A stretch of 64,000 bases of DNA, from NCBI RefSeq assembly GCF_900155475.1, contig NZ_FXAM01000001.1:124001-188000 (forward strand), read 5' to 3'. The translations under genes and the position numbers were made by a program. The notes beneath the pieces were generated by a model. It did no database searches. It was not told the origin of the DNA and saw nothing but the letters and a program-made list of their open reading frames with translations. Below, one piece after another: positions 10,001 to 19,646 of the stretch (positions are counted from its first letter, which is position 1; each line of letters begins with the position of its first letter). This DNA comes from Methylomagnum ishizawai. GTDB lineage: Bacteria > Pseudomonadota > Gammaproteobacteria > Methylococcales > Methylococcaceae.

Positions 10001-10774
10001 TCATTTCCCCCGCCACGGCAACCACTGCCCGCCACCGGGCCGGAATCCCCGGCTCAAGGCCAGCCAAGTAAAACCCTGGGCCTCGCGCAGGGCGGCTTCC
10101 ATCGTCCAGCCCCGCGCCAAGCCCGCCGCGCTGGCCGCCGCCAGGGTACAGCCCGAGCCATGATAGGTGCCGGGCAGGCGCGGCCAGCGGTAGCCGGTGA
10201 TACCCTGGGCACTATACCAGCGGTTCACCAACTCGGGTCCGTCCTCGTGCCCGCCGGTCAACAGCACGTTCCGGCAGCCCAAATCCAACAGGGCGCGGGC
10301 CTGCGCCCCGGCCTCGTCGAGGCCGGTCAGCCGCCGGGCTTCCGGGGTGTTCGGGGTCGTCAATGTGCAATGGGGCAGCAGACGGGTCCGTACCGCCTCG
10401 ATCAAGCCATCGCCGGCCAAATCCTGGCCACCGCCCGCCGCCAGGATGGGGTCCAGCACCACCGGAATCCCCGGTCCCGCCAGCTTCAATATTTCTTCCA
10501 CCGCCCAGGCGATCTCCACACTGCCCAACAGCCCGATCTTGATGGCGGCGACCGGCAGATCGGCCAGCACCAGTTGGGCCTGTTCCAGGAAAGCCTCCGG
10601 GGCTTGGGGCAGCACCCGCAGCACATTGTGGGTGTCCTGGGCGGTAAGGGCGGTGATGACGGTGCAAGGATGGCAGCCTAGGCGGCGCTGGGTTTCGATA
10701 TCGGCCTGGATGCCGGCCCCGCCGGTGGGATCGTGGCCGGACAGGTTGAGGACGACCGGGGGCGGATGATTCAT
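10001..10774 (-). CDS. thiD: Hydroxymethylpyrimidine/phosphomethylpyrimidine kinase
   Basis: Ribokinase-fold kinase that phosphorylates HMP to HMP-PP for thiamine synthesis (257 aa, usual length). Evidence includes the N-terminal SGHDPTGGAGIQADI, the KIGLLGS segment, PVVLDPILAAGGG, TPNTPEA, the LTGGH segment, and GSGCTLAAA with its anion-hole GxGC. No TPP-riboswitch-like structure is visible in the 47 bp upstream. It lies 47 bp downstream of the macrodomain gene on the same strand, so the two may be co-transcribed, and it precedes the TIR/STAND module. Confidence 0.95.
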   Translation of the reverse strand: MNHPPPVVLNLSGHDPTGGAGIQADIETQRRLGCHPCTVITALTAQDTHNVLRVLPQAPEAFLEQAQLVLADLPVAAIKIGLLGSVEIAWAVEEILKLAGPGIPVVLDPILAAGGGQDLAGDGLIEAVRTRLLPHCTLTTPNTPEARRLTGLDEAGAQARALLDLGCRNVLLTGGHEDGPELVNRWYSAQGITGYRWPRLPGTYHGSGCTLAAASAAGLARGWTMEAALREAQGFTWLALSRGFRPGGGQWLPWRGK

Positions 10775-10821
10775 TGGGGATACCGGATGAGGAAGGGGCG
10801 GCGATTGTGCCCAAGGCCGCC

Positions 10822-11346
10822 CTAGCCCGCAACGCCGGGGGCTTCGGCCAGGGCGGCGCGGTAGGCGTCCAGCACGGCCTCACCAAAGCACACCAACCAG
10901 ACTTTTTCGATGGCCGGGTATTCGGCGAGACTTTGACGCAGGGTGGCGACGGCGACCCGCGCCGCCTGTTCCACCGGATAGCCATAGGCCCCGCAGGCAA
11001 TGGCGGGAAACGCCACGCTCGCCAAACCATGCCGCGCCGCCAGCCGCATGGATTCGCGGTAACAGGACGCCAACAATTCCGGTTCCCCTTGCTGGCCGCC
11101 CCGCCAGACCGGGCCGACGGTGTGGATGACATGGCGGGCGGGCAGTTTGTGGCCCCCGGTGAGTTTGGCCTGTCCGGTCGGGCAGCCATTCAGGCGGCGG
11201 CATTCTTCCAACAGGCCCGGTCCCGCCGCGCGGTGGATCGCCCCATCCACCCCGCTCCCGCCCAGGAGGCTGCTATTGGCGGCATTGACGATGGCATCGA
11301 CGGCGAGTTGGGTAATATCGGCCTGGATGGTTTCCAGCTTGTTCAT
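10822..11346 (-). CDS. Macrodomain O-acetyl-ADP-ribose deacetylase
   Basis: Single macrodomain hydrolase (174 aa) of the MacroD/YmdB type, which removes the acetyl group from O-acetyl-ADP-ribose and can hydrolyse ADP-ribose from proteins. It shows the ADP-ribose-binding loops [20 protein letters not shown] and [12 protein letters not shown], the [17 protein letters not shown] stretch, and the second loop [13 protein letters not shown]. The start is the ATG at 11346, preceded by GAGGAG at 5 nt; the longer frame to 11595 is not needed. Divergent from the PilZ gene at 11458. Being one gene away from a TIR protein, it could act on TIR products, but this is speculation. Confidence 0.92.
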   Translation of the reverse strand: MNKLETIQADITQLAVDAIVNAANSSLLGGSGVDGAIHRAAGPGLLEECRRLNGCPTGQAKLTGGHKLPARHVIHTVGPVWRGGQQGEPELLASCYRESMRLAARHGLASVAFPAIACGAYGYPVEQAARVAVATLRQSLAEYPAIEKVWLVCFGEAVLDAYRAALAEAPGVAG

Positions 11347-11457
11347 GATCGCTCCTCGTATGGGCTGTAGGCCTTGGGATCGGCGGGCTGCGACTTGACA
11401 GCACGCACCGCCGCGGTAGCCTTTGGGCGTAGCGCCCATTTCCCGGAGCCTAGCCTT

Positions 11458-12225
11458 ATGTTGGACAAACTCAGGGGTCTTTTGGAATCCAAACCGCCCG
11501 CCCAGAAAAAACCGGCCGAGCGCGGTAGCTGGAACCCCAATTTCATCACCGATCCGGTGCGTATCGCCTCGTTCCTCAACGATTTGGCCCACCAAAGGAC
11601 GGCGCTCTTCCTACAATTGGACGGCGGCGGCATCGAGTCCGAGGACGACCAGGCGCAGAGGATAACCACTTATCTCTATAAGGTCGGCACCGAACGCGCC
11701 GCCCTCCACACCCCGGACGATCCCGAGGACGACCAACGTCTCAGGGCGGCGGGCCGGTTCAAGGTGATCACCGATATTTACAACAATATCCTGACCTTTC
11801 CCACCGAAATCATCGCCGTCCAGGAAGAAGGCGGACAGTCCTATTACATCATCAACCTGCCGGGCCGGGTGTATTACCCCAAGAACCAGAAGCCGCGCCA
11901 GATCAGGATCGACCGCCAGCGCAATATCCACGCCTATCTGCGTTTCTTCGAGCCGGCCAAGAGCTACCGGGCGCTGATCGACGACCTCAGCGTCCAGGGC
12001 ATGGGCGTCCTGCTCTCGTCCGAAGACCAAACCCTACCCTATGTCCGCAAGGGCGATACGCTCAAAGCCTGCTCCATCGGCCTCGGCACCCGCCAATACC
12101 CTTGCACGGCGCGGGTGAACCAGGTCAAGCGCATCGGCGACAAGGCCATCCGCATCGATTGCGGCTTCGTTTCCCCCGGTGCCGAGTTCCTGGACGCGGT
12201 CGCGGCCATCCTCAAGGGCGCTTAG
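11458..12225 (+). CDS. YcgR-like PilZ domain protein
   Basis: 255-residue cytosolic protein with a YcgR-type N-terminal domain (about 30-130) and a C-terminal PilZ domain (about 130-250). Such proteins bind cyclic di-GMP and slow flagella or tune surface behaviour. The PilZ marks are an Arg-rich strand ([10 protein letters not shown]) before the beta barrel and the DLSVQGMGV (DxSxxG) motif. The Arg motif is not a clean RxxxR, so c-di-GMP affinity is uncertain. The ATG at 11458 is chosen over the earlier in-frame start because the upstream part is atypical. It is followed by a chemoreceptor gene, which fits a motility role. Confidence 0.8.
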   Translation: MLDKLRGLLESKPPAQKKPAERGSWNPNFITDPVRIASFLNDLAHQRTALFLQLDGGGIESEDDQAQRITTYLYKVGTERAALHTPDDPEDDQRLRAAGRFKVITDIYNNILTFPTEIIAVQEEGGQSYYIINLPGRVYYPKNQKPRQIRIDRQRNIHAYLRFFEPAKSYRALIDDLSVQGMGVLLSSEDQTLPYVRKGDTLKACSIGLGTRQYPCTARVNQVKRIGDKAIRIDCGFVSPGAEFLDAVAAILKGA

Positions 12226-12241
12226 GGAATTTCCAGGATAG

Positions 12242-12266
12242 GATGCGCCGGCTTACAAAGCGCATC
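12242..12266. repeat. 7-bp stem hairpin downstream of the PilZ gene
   Basis: GATGCGC at 12242-12248 and GCGCATC at 12260-12266 are perfect inverted arms around an 11-nt loop, 16 bp after the PilZ stop. No T-run follows, so it is not a standard intrinsic terminator. It resembles the short GC-rich palindromic units that many proteobacteria scatter downstream of genes. The remaining bases to 12507 contain no gene; an AT-richer stretch (12395-12430) could hold the chemoreceptor promoter. Confidence 0.4.
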
Positions 12267-12507
12267 GCCCCCGAACGATGCACCGCCTACGCTCGGCCCT
12301 CCAGGGCTATCCATGTCCGGAAACCGCCTTGGGTTTAGCCGGGAAAGCCTACGGCCCCTTGCACCAGCGTCACTTCCATTTCAGCGTTTATATCGGTTTT
12401 AACGAAAAAAATCGTCCATTCACTATTATGCTTAGCCTAAGAGACCATCTGGCCGAACAACCCGGCCAGTGGATTTGGGACCGGGCCAACATCGGTGAAG
12501 AGACGCC

Positions 12508-15500
12508 ATGCAACAAAAGAGCAGTCATAACCCGCCACAAGAAGTCATACCGCCGGATGGCGCGGCCTTGGTGGCCAAGACCGACCCCCAAGGGCGGATC
12601 ACCTACGTCAACCCCGCCTTCGCGAGGATCAGCGGTTTTCCGGAAGCCGAACTCCTGGGCCTGCCCCATAGCGTGGTCCGCCACCCGGACATGCCGGGCG
12701 CGGTGTTCGCCGACCTGTGGCGGGATTTGCGGACCGGGCGACCTTGGACCGGGTATGTGAAGAACCGCTGTAAAAACGGGGATTTCTACTGGGTTGAGGC
12801 CCATATCTCCCCGATCTGGGAAGACGGGACCATCGCCGGCTATATGGGCGTGAGCCGCAAAGCCCCCTTGGCCGCCATCCGGAACGCCGAAACCGCCTAT
12901 CGCGAGCTGCGGGGCCAGGCGGCGGGCCGGTGGCGCGTGGTCCATGGCCGGGTGGTGGACGCGGGCTGGCGCGGACGCGGACGGGAGGCTTGGGGACGGC
13001 TTTCGGTGTCGGCCAAGCTGATCCTGGGCTGCCTTGCCGCCATGGCCTTGGTGATGGCGCTGGGCGTGCCCATCCTCAACGGCGAAGTGGGCGACACCCT
13101 CGACCGCAACGGCGAGGCCGGGCTTAAAACCAATGTCGGGTTGATCCGCGATATTTTCGAGTTGCGCCTGGAATCCATGCGCAACAAAGCCACCCTGCTC
13201 AACCACGCCCTGGACACGCTGTTCCCCGATGGCTTCGCATTGGGCGGCACGCCGGACAACCCCCAGTTGTTACTAGGCAAAGGACCGGCCCTCAACGGCG
13301 ACCACGCGGCGCTGGACCGCTTCAGCCAGGGTACCGGGACGGTCGCCACCCTGTTCGCCGCCAAGGGCGATGATTTCGTGCGGGTCGCCACCTCGCTCAG
13401 GCGCGAGGACGGCAGGCGGGCCGTCGATACCTTGCTGGGCCAACAGCATCCCGCCTATGCCAGCGTCAGCCAAGGCCGGGCCTACAGCGGCCGGGCGACC
13501 TTGTTCGGCAAGGAGTACTACACCAGCTATACCCCGCTGCGGGACGGTTCCGGCAAGGTGGTGGGGCTGAGCTTCGTCGGGATCGATTTGGCGGCGGAAC
13601 TGGCCGACCTCAAACAGCGCATCAACGCGATCAAGATCGGCCAGACCGGCTATTACTACGTGCTGGACGCCAATCCCGGTCCCGATTACGGCAAGCTCCT
13701 GGTCCATCCCGGCAAGGAAGGCACCAACATCGCCGATGCCAAGGACAGCTCGGGCCGCGAATTCATCCGCGACATCCTCGAACGCAAGCAAGGCAGCATC
13801 CGCTATCCCTGGATGAACAAGGAACTGGGCGACACCAAGCCGCGCGAGAAAGTGGTGGTGTTCGACACCTTGCCGGAAACCCGATGGGTGGTGGCGGGCG
13901 GCACCTTCAGCGAGGAGTTCGAGTCCTTGTCCACCCGGATCGGCCTTTACGTGATCCTGGGCGGGGTGGCGATGATGTTGTTGCTGATCGGCATCCTCTA
14001 CGGCTTGGTGCGGCGCTCGGTCATCCGGCCCTTGCAGGCCGAGGTGTTGCCGGCCTTCCGGGCGCTGTCCGCCGGGAAATACGACACCCGCCTGGACCTG
14101 GGCGGCCGCGACGAAATCGCCCAGGTGCTCCAGGGCTTGGAAACCATGCAAATCCGGCTGGGCTTCGAGGTGTCCGAGGCCAAGCGGCGGGCGGACGAAA
14201 TGGCCCGGGTCAAGATGGCCCTGGACAGCGTCAGCACCCCGGTGCGCATCGCCCAACCGGACGGCGAGGTGATCTACGCCAATCCGGCCTTGCTGGCGGT
14301 CTTGAGGCGGATCGAACCCGTCTTGCGGGCCCAGAATCCCGGTTTCGATATCGAGCGCTTCGTGGGCGGCAGCATCGGGGTGCTGTACCCCGACCCGGAC
14401 GGGGCTTTGGCGCGGCTGGCCGCGTTGCGCACCGGCGAGGAACGGGTCCTGGACATCGGCGACCGCACTTTCCGGGTCTTCACCAGCCCGGTGTTCGATG
14501 GGGACGGCGAGCGCTTGGGTTCGGTGGGCGAATGGCAGGATATTACCGACCCGTTGCGGGCGGAGCGGGAGATTTCCACCATCGTCGAATATGCCGGATT
14601 CGGCGATTTCGACCGGCGCATCGCCCCGGACGGCAAGGAAGGCTTTTTCCTCACCCTGGCGCAGGGCATCAACCGCCTGCTCGACGGCACCCAAAGGGCG
14701 CTGGCGGAAACCTCGGACATCCTGTCCCGCATCGCCCACGGCGACCTGAGCCGGACCATGGAAGCGGATTATCGCGGCGTGTTCGGGCAATTGAGCGACG
14801 ATATCAACGCCACCATCGCCCAATTGCGCGGCGTGGTCGCCCAGATCAAGGACGGTGCCGAGGCTATCGACACCGCCGCCAAGGAAATCGCGGCCGGCAA
14901 CCTCGACCTCTCGCGCCGCACCGAGCAACAAGCCGCCAACCTGGAACAGACCGCCAGTTCGATGGAACAACTCAGCGCCACCGTCCAGCAGAACGCCGAA
15001 CACGCCCGCAAGGCCAGCGAGCTGGCGGAATCCAGCAACGCCATTGCCCGGCGCGGCGGGGAATTGGTCAAGCGGGTGGTGGATACCATGGACCGCATCC
15101 GCGATAGTTCGAAGCAAATCACCGATATCATCGCCGTCATCGATGGCATCGCCTTCCAGACCAATATCCTGGCCCTGAACGCGGCGGTCGAGGCGGCCCG
15201 CGCCGGGGAACAGGGCCGGGGTTTCGCCGTGGTCGCCGGGGAAATCCGCGGCCTCGCCCACCGTTCGGCCAGCGCGGCCAAGGAAATCAAGGCGTTGATC
15301 GAAGCCTCGGTGGAGAAGGTCGAGGAAGGGACGCGTTGGGTGGCGGAATCGGGGTCCAACATGGACGAGATCATGGCGGGTTTCCAGCGGGTGGCGAACT
15401 GGGTCGGCGACATCAGCACGGCCAGCGCGGAGCAAAGTTCGGGAATCGCCCAGGTGGCCCAGGCCGTCCTGCACATGGAGGAAACCACCCAGAAGAACGC

Positions 15501-15594
15501 GGCCTTGGTGGAGGAAGCCGCCGCCGCTTCGGAAAGCCTGGAGGAGCAGGTCCAGGGCTTGGTCGGGGCCATCAGCCATTTCAAGCTGTCCTGA
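12508..15594 (+). CDS. Methyl-accepting chemotaxis protein with PAS and Cache sensor domains
   Basis: Membrane chemoreceptor of 1,028 residues. Order: a cytosolic Aer-like PAS domain (about 20-130, with [16 protein letters not shown], then [16 protein letters not shown]), membrane helix at about 168-191, a periplasmic Cache domain (about 195-475, [14 protein letters not shown]), second membrane helix at about 478-500, HAMP, a second PAS-like domain (about 570-690), further HAMP-like helices, and the methyl-accepting coiled coil with hairpin tip [20 protein letters not shown] near 878-897. The C-terminus ([10 protein letters not shown]) lacks a CheR/CheB-tethering pentapeptide. The receptor should sense both an external small molecule and an internal redox or energy cue, as inferred from the PAS/Cache pairing; the ligands are unknown. 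It is monocistronic, with a hairpin just after the stop. Confidence 0.92.
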   Translation: MQQKSSHNPPQEVIPPDGAALVAKTDPQGRITYVNPAFARISGFPEAELLGLPHSVVRHPDMPGAVFADLWRDLRTGRPWTGYVKNRCKNGDFYWVEAHISPIWEDGTIAGYMGVSRKAPLAAIRNAETAYRELRGQAAGRWRVVHGRVVDAGWRGRGREAWGRLSVSAKLILGCLAAMALVMALGVPILNGEVGDTLDRNGEAGLKTNVGLIRDIFELRLESMRNKATLLNHALDTLFPDGFALGGTPDNPQLLLGKGPALNGDHAALDRFSQGTGTVATLFAAKGDDFVRVATSLRREDGRRAVDTLLGQQHPAYASVSQGRAYSGRATLFGKEYYTSYTPLRDGSGKVVGLSFVGIDLAAELADLKQRINAIKIGQTGYYYVLDANPGPDYGKLLVHPGKEGTNIADAKDSSGREFIRDILERKQGSIRYPWMNKELGDTKPREKVVVFDTLPETRWVVAGGTFSEEFESLSTRIGLYVILGGVAMMLLLIGILYGLVRRSVIRPLQAEVLPAFRALSAGKYDTRLDLGGRDEIAQVLQGLETMQIRLGFEVSEAKRRADEMARVKMALDSVSTPVRIAQPDGEVIYANPALLAVLRRIEPVLRAQNPGFDIERFVGGSIGVLYPDPDGALARLAALRTGEERVLDIGDRTFRVFTSPVFDGDGERLGSVGEWQDITDPLRAEREISTIVEYAGFGDFDRRIAPDGKEGFFLTLAQGINRLLDGTQRALAETSDILSRIAHGDLSRTMEADYRGVFGQLSDDINATIAQLRGVVAQIKDGAEAIDTAAKEIAAGNLDLSRRTEQQAANLEQTASSMEQLSATVQQNAEHARKASELAESSNAIARRGGELVKRVVDTMDRIRDSSKQITDIIAVIDGIAFQTNILALNAAVEAARAGEQGRGFAVVAGEIRGLAHRSASAAKEIKALIEASVEKVEEGTRWVAESGSNMDEIMAGFQRVANWVGDISTASAEQSSGIAQVAQAVLHMEETTQKNAALVEEAAAASESLEEQVQGLVGAISHFKLS

Positions 15595-15600
15595 GGACGA

Positions 15601-15628
15601 CGGCGGGACCACGGCCCGCCGGTCTTTT
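15601..15628 (+). terminator. Probable intrinsic terminator of the chemoreceptor gene
   Basis: CGGCGGG at 15601-15607 pairs perfectly with CCCGCCG at 15615-15621 across a 7-nt loop, followed by GTCTTTT. It starts 7 bp after the stop codon. The T-run is short, so efficiency is uncertain. Confidence 0.5.
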
Positions 15629-15802
15629 CCAGCCTACATCCCGTCTGTTCGCCGTCCGCCGGTGTGGCGCTGCTTCCGTGGCAATGCGACAATTCCAGCG
15701 CCATTGTCCCCATGGAAGTAGCTTGCGCTTCACCCGGACAATACAATAACCAGGTCCGCCAACCCGCCCACTGTCGTTTCCAACCCTGCTCCCGGTGCCC
15801 CT

Positions 15803-18800
15803 ATGCAACCTATCCGCGCCCGTATCGCGCCCGTGCTTTGGTCGTTCTCCCTACTTTACAATGCCGCTGGCGCGGCCACCCCACCGCTCACGGTCGAGAC
15901 CAGCCACCGCGAAGAAACCCGGAATTTCTTCAACGCCCTGTTCTTCGCTTCCGAGGATGTGGCGATGGGCTGGACCGGCGGTTCGATAGCCGGTTGCCAA
16001 GCGGGCACCACCAGCGCGGAATTCCAAGCCGCCAGCCTGTTGCGTATCAACCTGTTCCGCGCCCTGGCCGGGGTGCCGGCCAGCATCGTCCTCGACGACG
16101 CCTTCAGCGCCCAGGCCCAGCAAGCGGCCTTGATGATGAGCGCCAAGAACGCCCTCAGCCATACCCCCGCCGCGCCCTGGCCCTGCCTGACCACCACCGG
16201 GACTGAGGCGGCGGCCAAATCCAACCTGAGCCTGGGCCATGCCGGACCCGCCGCCGTATTCGGGCAGATGCAGGACCAGGGCGGCAACAACGCCGCCGTG
16301 GGCCACCGCCGCTGGTTGCTCTATCCCCAGACCCAGGCCATGGGCGTGGGCGATGTGGCCGGGGATGGCACCTCGGCCCACGAATCCGCCAACGCCGTCT
16401 GGGTACAGGACGGCCATTTCGGCGACCCGCGCCCCGCCACCCGCCATGATTTCGTAGCCTGGCCCCCGCCGGGATTCATCCCTTATCCCTTGATGTTCCC
16501 GCGCTGGTCCTTGTCCTACCCGAAAGCGGATTTCAGCCAAGCCCAGGCCAGCGTGGTCCGCGATGGCGTCAAACTGCCGGTCTCCCAGGAGAGCGTGGCC
16601 AGCGGCAGCGGCGAAAACACCCTGGTGTTCAAACCCAGCGATCCGGCCATCGGCGATCCCACGCCCGCCCCGGCCAGCGATATCCGTTTCGATGTCACGG
16701 TGGAGAAGGTCAAGCTCGACGGCGCGGAGTTACCGCCCTTCACCTATAGCATGACCCTGTTCGACCCCGCCGGTTATGGCACCGACACCGTGCTGGCCGA
16801 TGTCAGCGGCCCGGAACATCCGGTCGCGGGGCAAGCCGCGGTCTACGATATCTTGGGTTCCGTGCCGGGGGCCGACGGCTATGAATGGCTGCAAGCACCG
16901 CCCAATCCCTACGCCACGGTGCAAAGCGCCGAGTCGGGGGTGGACCCGGACATGCTGGCCCAGACCACCGTCGGCTACAACCCCGTCACCGGCGAATTCG
17001 CCGCCGAGGGTAGCCATGCCTACGTCCTGCGCCATTTCCGCCCCGAGGCCCAAACCCTGACCCTGAAGAAGCTGTTCCTGCCCGGTGCTGCGGCCAAGTT
17101 GAATTTCCAAAGCCGTTTGGGCCGGGCCAGCGCGTTCGAGGTGGCGAAAGTGCAATATTCGCTGGACGGCGGGCAGGCTTGGCACGATCTCTACGCCCAG
17201 GCCGGGCAGCAGGACGGCAGCGTCCCGGTCGAGAATGGTTTCAGCCCGCGCAGCATCGACCTGGATAGCCTCGCCGGACGCCCGCTCCGCCTCCGCTTCC
17301 GCTACGATCTGGTCGCGCCGGGAGCCGGTGCCTTCACCACGCCGTCCAGCGGCGACGCCGTGGGGTGGTATATCGACGCGGTGGCGCTCGAAGATGTGGA
17401 AGCGCTGGAGCCGGTCGCCGTCGCCACCGCCGAGGCCGGACCCGGTTTTACGTTCACCGGCGCGGCCCCCGGTGCCCTGGTCTTGGCGGGGCGCGGCAGC
17501 TTGAGCGGCCAACCGCTGGAATGGGGTCCGGTCAAGGCCGTGTGGGTGTTTTCCAGCGCTGCCAACCAAACCCCGGTGGCGGACGCCGGTCCCGCCCAGA
17601 CCGCCACCGTCAATACCCTGGTCACGTTGGACGGCAGCCATAGCCTCGATCCCGACCATAGCCCGGCCAACCTGCATTATCAATGGATACAGCAGTCCGG
17701 TCCCAACGCGCCCTTGGCCGCCGCCAACACCGCCCATCCCAGCTTCACCCCGACCGCCACCGGCACCTATGTATTCGCGCTCAAGGTGGACGACACCCAG
17801 GCGACCAGCGCCGCCGCCACGGTCGCCATCAAAGTGATCCCGCCCAACCAAGCCCCCATCGCTGATGCCGGGCCGGATCAGCAAGGCGTGGTGGACAAGC
17901 CGGTCACGCTGGACGGCGCTGCCAGCCACGACCCCGATAATGGCCCGAAGTCCCTGGTCTATCTCTGGCAACAAGACGCGGGACCGATTGCGATCAAGCT
18001 GGACCCCGTGGCCCAGCCCAGCTTCGCCACCCAGGTGGCGGGTAGTTACGCTTTCCATCTCAAGGTCAACGACGGGGCCTTGGATAGCGCGGTGGACATG
18101 GTGAACGTGACGATCCGGGAATCCGACCAAGCGCCGACCGCCAACGCCGGGCCGGACCGCAGTGTGGTCCTGGGTTCGACCGTGACCCTGGATGGCGGCC
18201 AGAGCCGCGATCCCGACAACGGTCCCAGCCCGCTCAGCTACGCCTGGGACGCGCCCAACGGCGTGGTCCTCAGCGGGGCCAACACCGCCCATCCCAGTTT
18301 CAAACCGGCGCAACTGGGCACCTATGGCTTCCGCCTGACCGTGAGCGATGGCGTCGCGGCTTATAAAAGCTCCGACACCGTCACCATCACCGTGACCAAC
18401 GCCGCCCCGGTGGCGAACGCCGGACCGGACCGGAGTGTCCCGCTGGGTTCGACCGTGACCTTGGACGGCAGCCAGAGCCGCGATCCCGATAACGCGCCGA
18501 ATCCGCTCAAATACCTGTGGGAAGCCCCGCCCGGCTCGAATATCGCCCTGACCGGGGCCGATACCGCCCACCCCAGCTTCAAGGCCGACAAGACCGGCGC
18601 TTTCGAGTTCGGCTTAACCATCGACGATGGCAACCAGAAGAATTTCGACACGGTGAAGATCAGCGTGACCAACGCCGCCCCGGTCGCCAACGCCGGGCCG
18701 GACCAATCCGTGCTCTTGGGTTCGACCGTGATTTTGGACGGCAGCCAGAGCCGCGATCCCGACAACGTGCCGGGTCCGCTGCAATACCAATGGCAGGCAC

Positions 18801-19519
18801 CGCAAGGCTCGGGACTCGCGCTGAGCGGGGCCGATACCGCCCATCCCAGCTTCACGCCCACCCAGCCCGGCAGCTATGAGTTCGGCCTGATCGTCACCGA
18901 TGGCAACCTGCAAAACTTCGACAAGGTGATCGTCGTCGTCACCAACCAAACCCCGGTGGCGAACGCCGGTCCCGATATCGGCGCCGAGACCGGAGCCACC
19001 GTCACCCTGGACGGCAGCGCCAGCGCCGATCCCGACCACGCGCCCGGTCCCTTGGCTTATCATTGGCTGGTGCCCACGGGCATTGTCCTGAACGGGTCCG
19101 AGACCGCCCACCCCAGCTTCGTACCGAATGAACCCGGCACCTATAGCTTCGGCTTGGTGGTCGATGATGGTGCCGCCCAGAGCGCCACCGATGCCGTCAC
19201 GGTGACGGTCGCCCCGCCGCCGCCCCTGCGCCTGCTCAGCCCCCAACCCGGCGACAACCTGAGGGCCAAGCAAAAGCAGGCGGTGACTTGGCAATCGAAC
19301 GGCATCGCGGGTTCGGTCAAACTGACGCTGTCCTTGTCCAAGAACGGGGTGAAATGGACCAAGCTCGCCACGCCCAAGAACACGGGCCGCTATACCTGGA
19401 AAGTCACCAAGGCCCAGGCGGGCGCGGCGGTGCGGCTGCGGCTGTGCGCCCCGGCCAGGCTACCACTCAGCGGTCCGCGTTGCGACGAAACCGACGGTTC
19501 TTTCACGGTATCGCGCTGA
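15803..19519 (+). CDS. Large secreted protein with CAP/SCP domain and six PKD repeats
   Basis: 1,238 residues with an N-terminal hydrophobic signal-like segment (about 8-25, ending AGAA). Residues about 30-215 form a CAP/SCP-like domain (LLRINLFRALAGVP, ALSHTPAAP, AVGHRRWLL). A middle region of about 370 residues follows (beta-rich, includes a jelly-roll-like stretch). Six PKD-type repeats span 17564-19212, each with the core VANAGPDxSVxLGSTVTLDGSxSxDPDN. The last 100 residues form another Ig-like module (KQAVTWQSNG... SLSKNG). Such proteins are extracellular; PKD arrays are usually spacers or adhesive rods, and CAP domains have varied lipid, protease-like or unknown roles. No sorting anchor is visible. 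It appears to be a single-gene unit. Confidence 0.82.
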   Translation: MQPIRARIAPVLWSFSLLYNAAGAATPPLTVETSHREETRNFFNALFFASEDVAMGWTGGSIAGCQAGTTSAEFQAASLLRINLFRALAGVPASIVLDDAFSAQAQQAALMMSAKNALSHTPAAPWPCLTTTGTEAAAKSNLSLGHAGPAAVFGQMQDQGGNNAAVGHRRWLLYPQTQAMGVGDVAGDGTSAHESANAVWVQDGHFGDPRPATRHDFVAWPPPGFIPYPLMFPRWSLSYPKADFSQAQASVVRDGVKLPVSQESVASGSGENTLVFKPSDPAIGDPTPAPASDIRFDVTVEKVKLDGAELPPFTYSMTLFDPAGYGTDTVLADVSGPEHPVAGQAAVYDILGSVPGADGYEWLQAPPNPYATVQSAESGVDPDMLAQTTVGYNPVTGEFAAEGSHAYVLRHFRPEAQTLTLKKLFLPGAAAKLNFQSRLGRASAFEVAKVQYSLDGGQAWHDLYAQAGQQDGSVPVENGFSPRSIDLDSLAGRPLRLRFRYDLVAPGAGAFTTPSSGDAVGWYIDAVALEDVEALEPVAVATAEAGPGFTFTGAAPGALVLAGRGSLSGQPLEWGPVKAVWVFSSAANQTPVADAGPAQTATVNTLVTLDGSHSLDPDHSPANLHYQWIQQSGPNAPLAAANTAHPSFTPTATGTYVFALKVDDTQATSAAATVAIKVIPPNQAPIADAGPDQQGVVDKPVTLDGAASHDPDNGPKSLVYLWQQDAGPIAIKLDPVAQPSFATQVAGSYAFHLKVNDGALDSAVDMVNVTIRESDQAPTANAGPDRSVVLGSTVTLDGGQSRDPDNGPSPLSYAWDAPNGVVLSGANTAHPSFKPAQLGTYGFRLTVSDGVAAYKSSDTVTITVTNAAPVANAGPDRSVPLGSTVTLDGSQSRDPDNAPNPLKYLWEAPPGSNIALTGADTAHPSFKADKTGAFEFGLTIDDGNQKNFDTVKISVTNAAPVANAGPDQSVLLGSTVILDGSQSRDPDNVPGPLQYQWQAPQGSGLALSGADTAHPSFTPTQPGSYEFGLIVTDGNLQNFDKVIVVVTNQTPVANAGPDIGAETGATVTLDGSASADPDHAPGPLAYHWLVPTGIVLNGSETAHPSFVPNEPGTYSFGLVVDDGAAQSATDAVTVTVAPPPPLRLLSPQPGDNLRAKQKQAVTWQSNGIAGSVKLTLSLSKNGVKWTKLATPKNTGRYTWKVTKAQAGAAVRLRLCAPARLPLSGPRCDETDGSFTVSR
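17564..19212 (+). repeat. Six in-frame tandem PKD repeat units
   Basis: Six units of about 90 codons each. Units 3, 4 and 5 are nearly identical at the DNA level over their first 80 bases (GCCAACGCCGGGCCGGACC...GGTTCGACCGTGAC), pointing to recent duplication or gene conversion; units 1, 2 and 6 are more diverged. Repeat number may vary between strains. Confidence 0.75.
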
Positions 19520-19529
19520 GGGATAATCC

Positions 19530-19556
19530 GCGGGCATGGCCGGAAACCATGCCCGC
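19530..19556. terminator. 10-bp perfect hairpin after the CAP/PKD gene
   Basis: GCGGGCATGG at 19530-19539 pairs perfectly with CCATGCCCGC at 19547-19556 around a 7-nt loop, 10 bp after the stop codon. There is no following T-run, so it may slow or protect the transcript end rather than act as a classic terminator. Confidence 0.45.
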
Positions 19557-19646
19557 CGTGCGCGTTGGCGGGCGGATACGGCGGGTTCCACCCCGGAAAC
19601 CCCGCCCCGGCGCCTCCATATCGCCCATCCCAATCCCTGCCATCCT

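Noticed and set aside
10775-10821. TPP riboswitch before thiD
   Set aside because: The 47-bp spacer is too short and lacks the THI-box core.
13273-15612. 779-codon minus-strand open frame
   Set aside because: Antisense shadow of the chemoreceptor gene; composition is His/Gln/Gly-rich and no domain is recognisable.
17564-19212. CRISPR-like repetition
   Set aside because: Repeats are in-frame, about 270-280 bp long and encode PKD domains.
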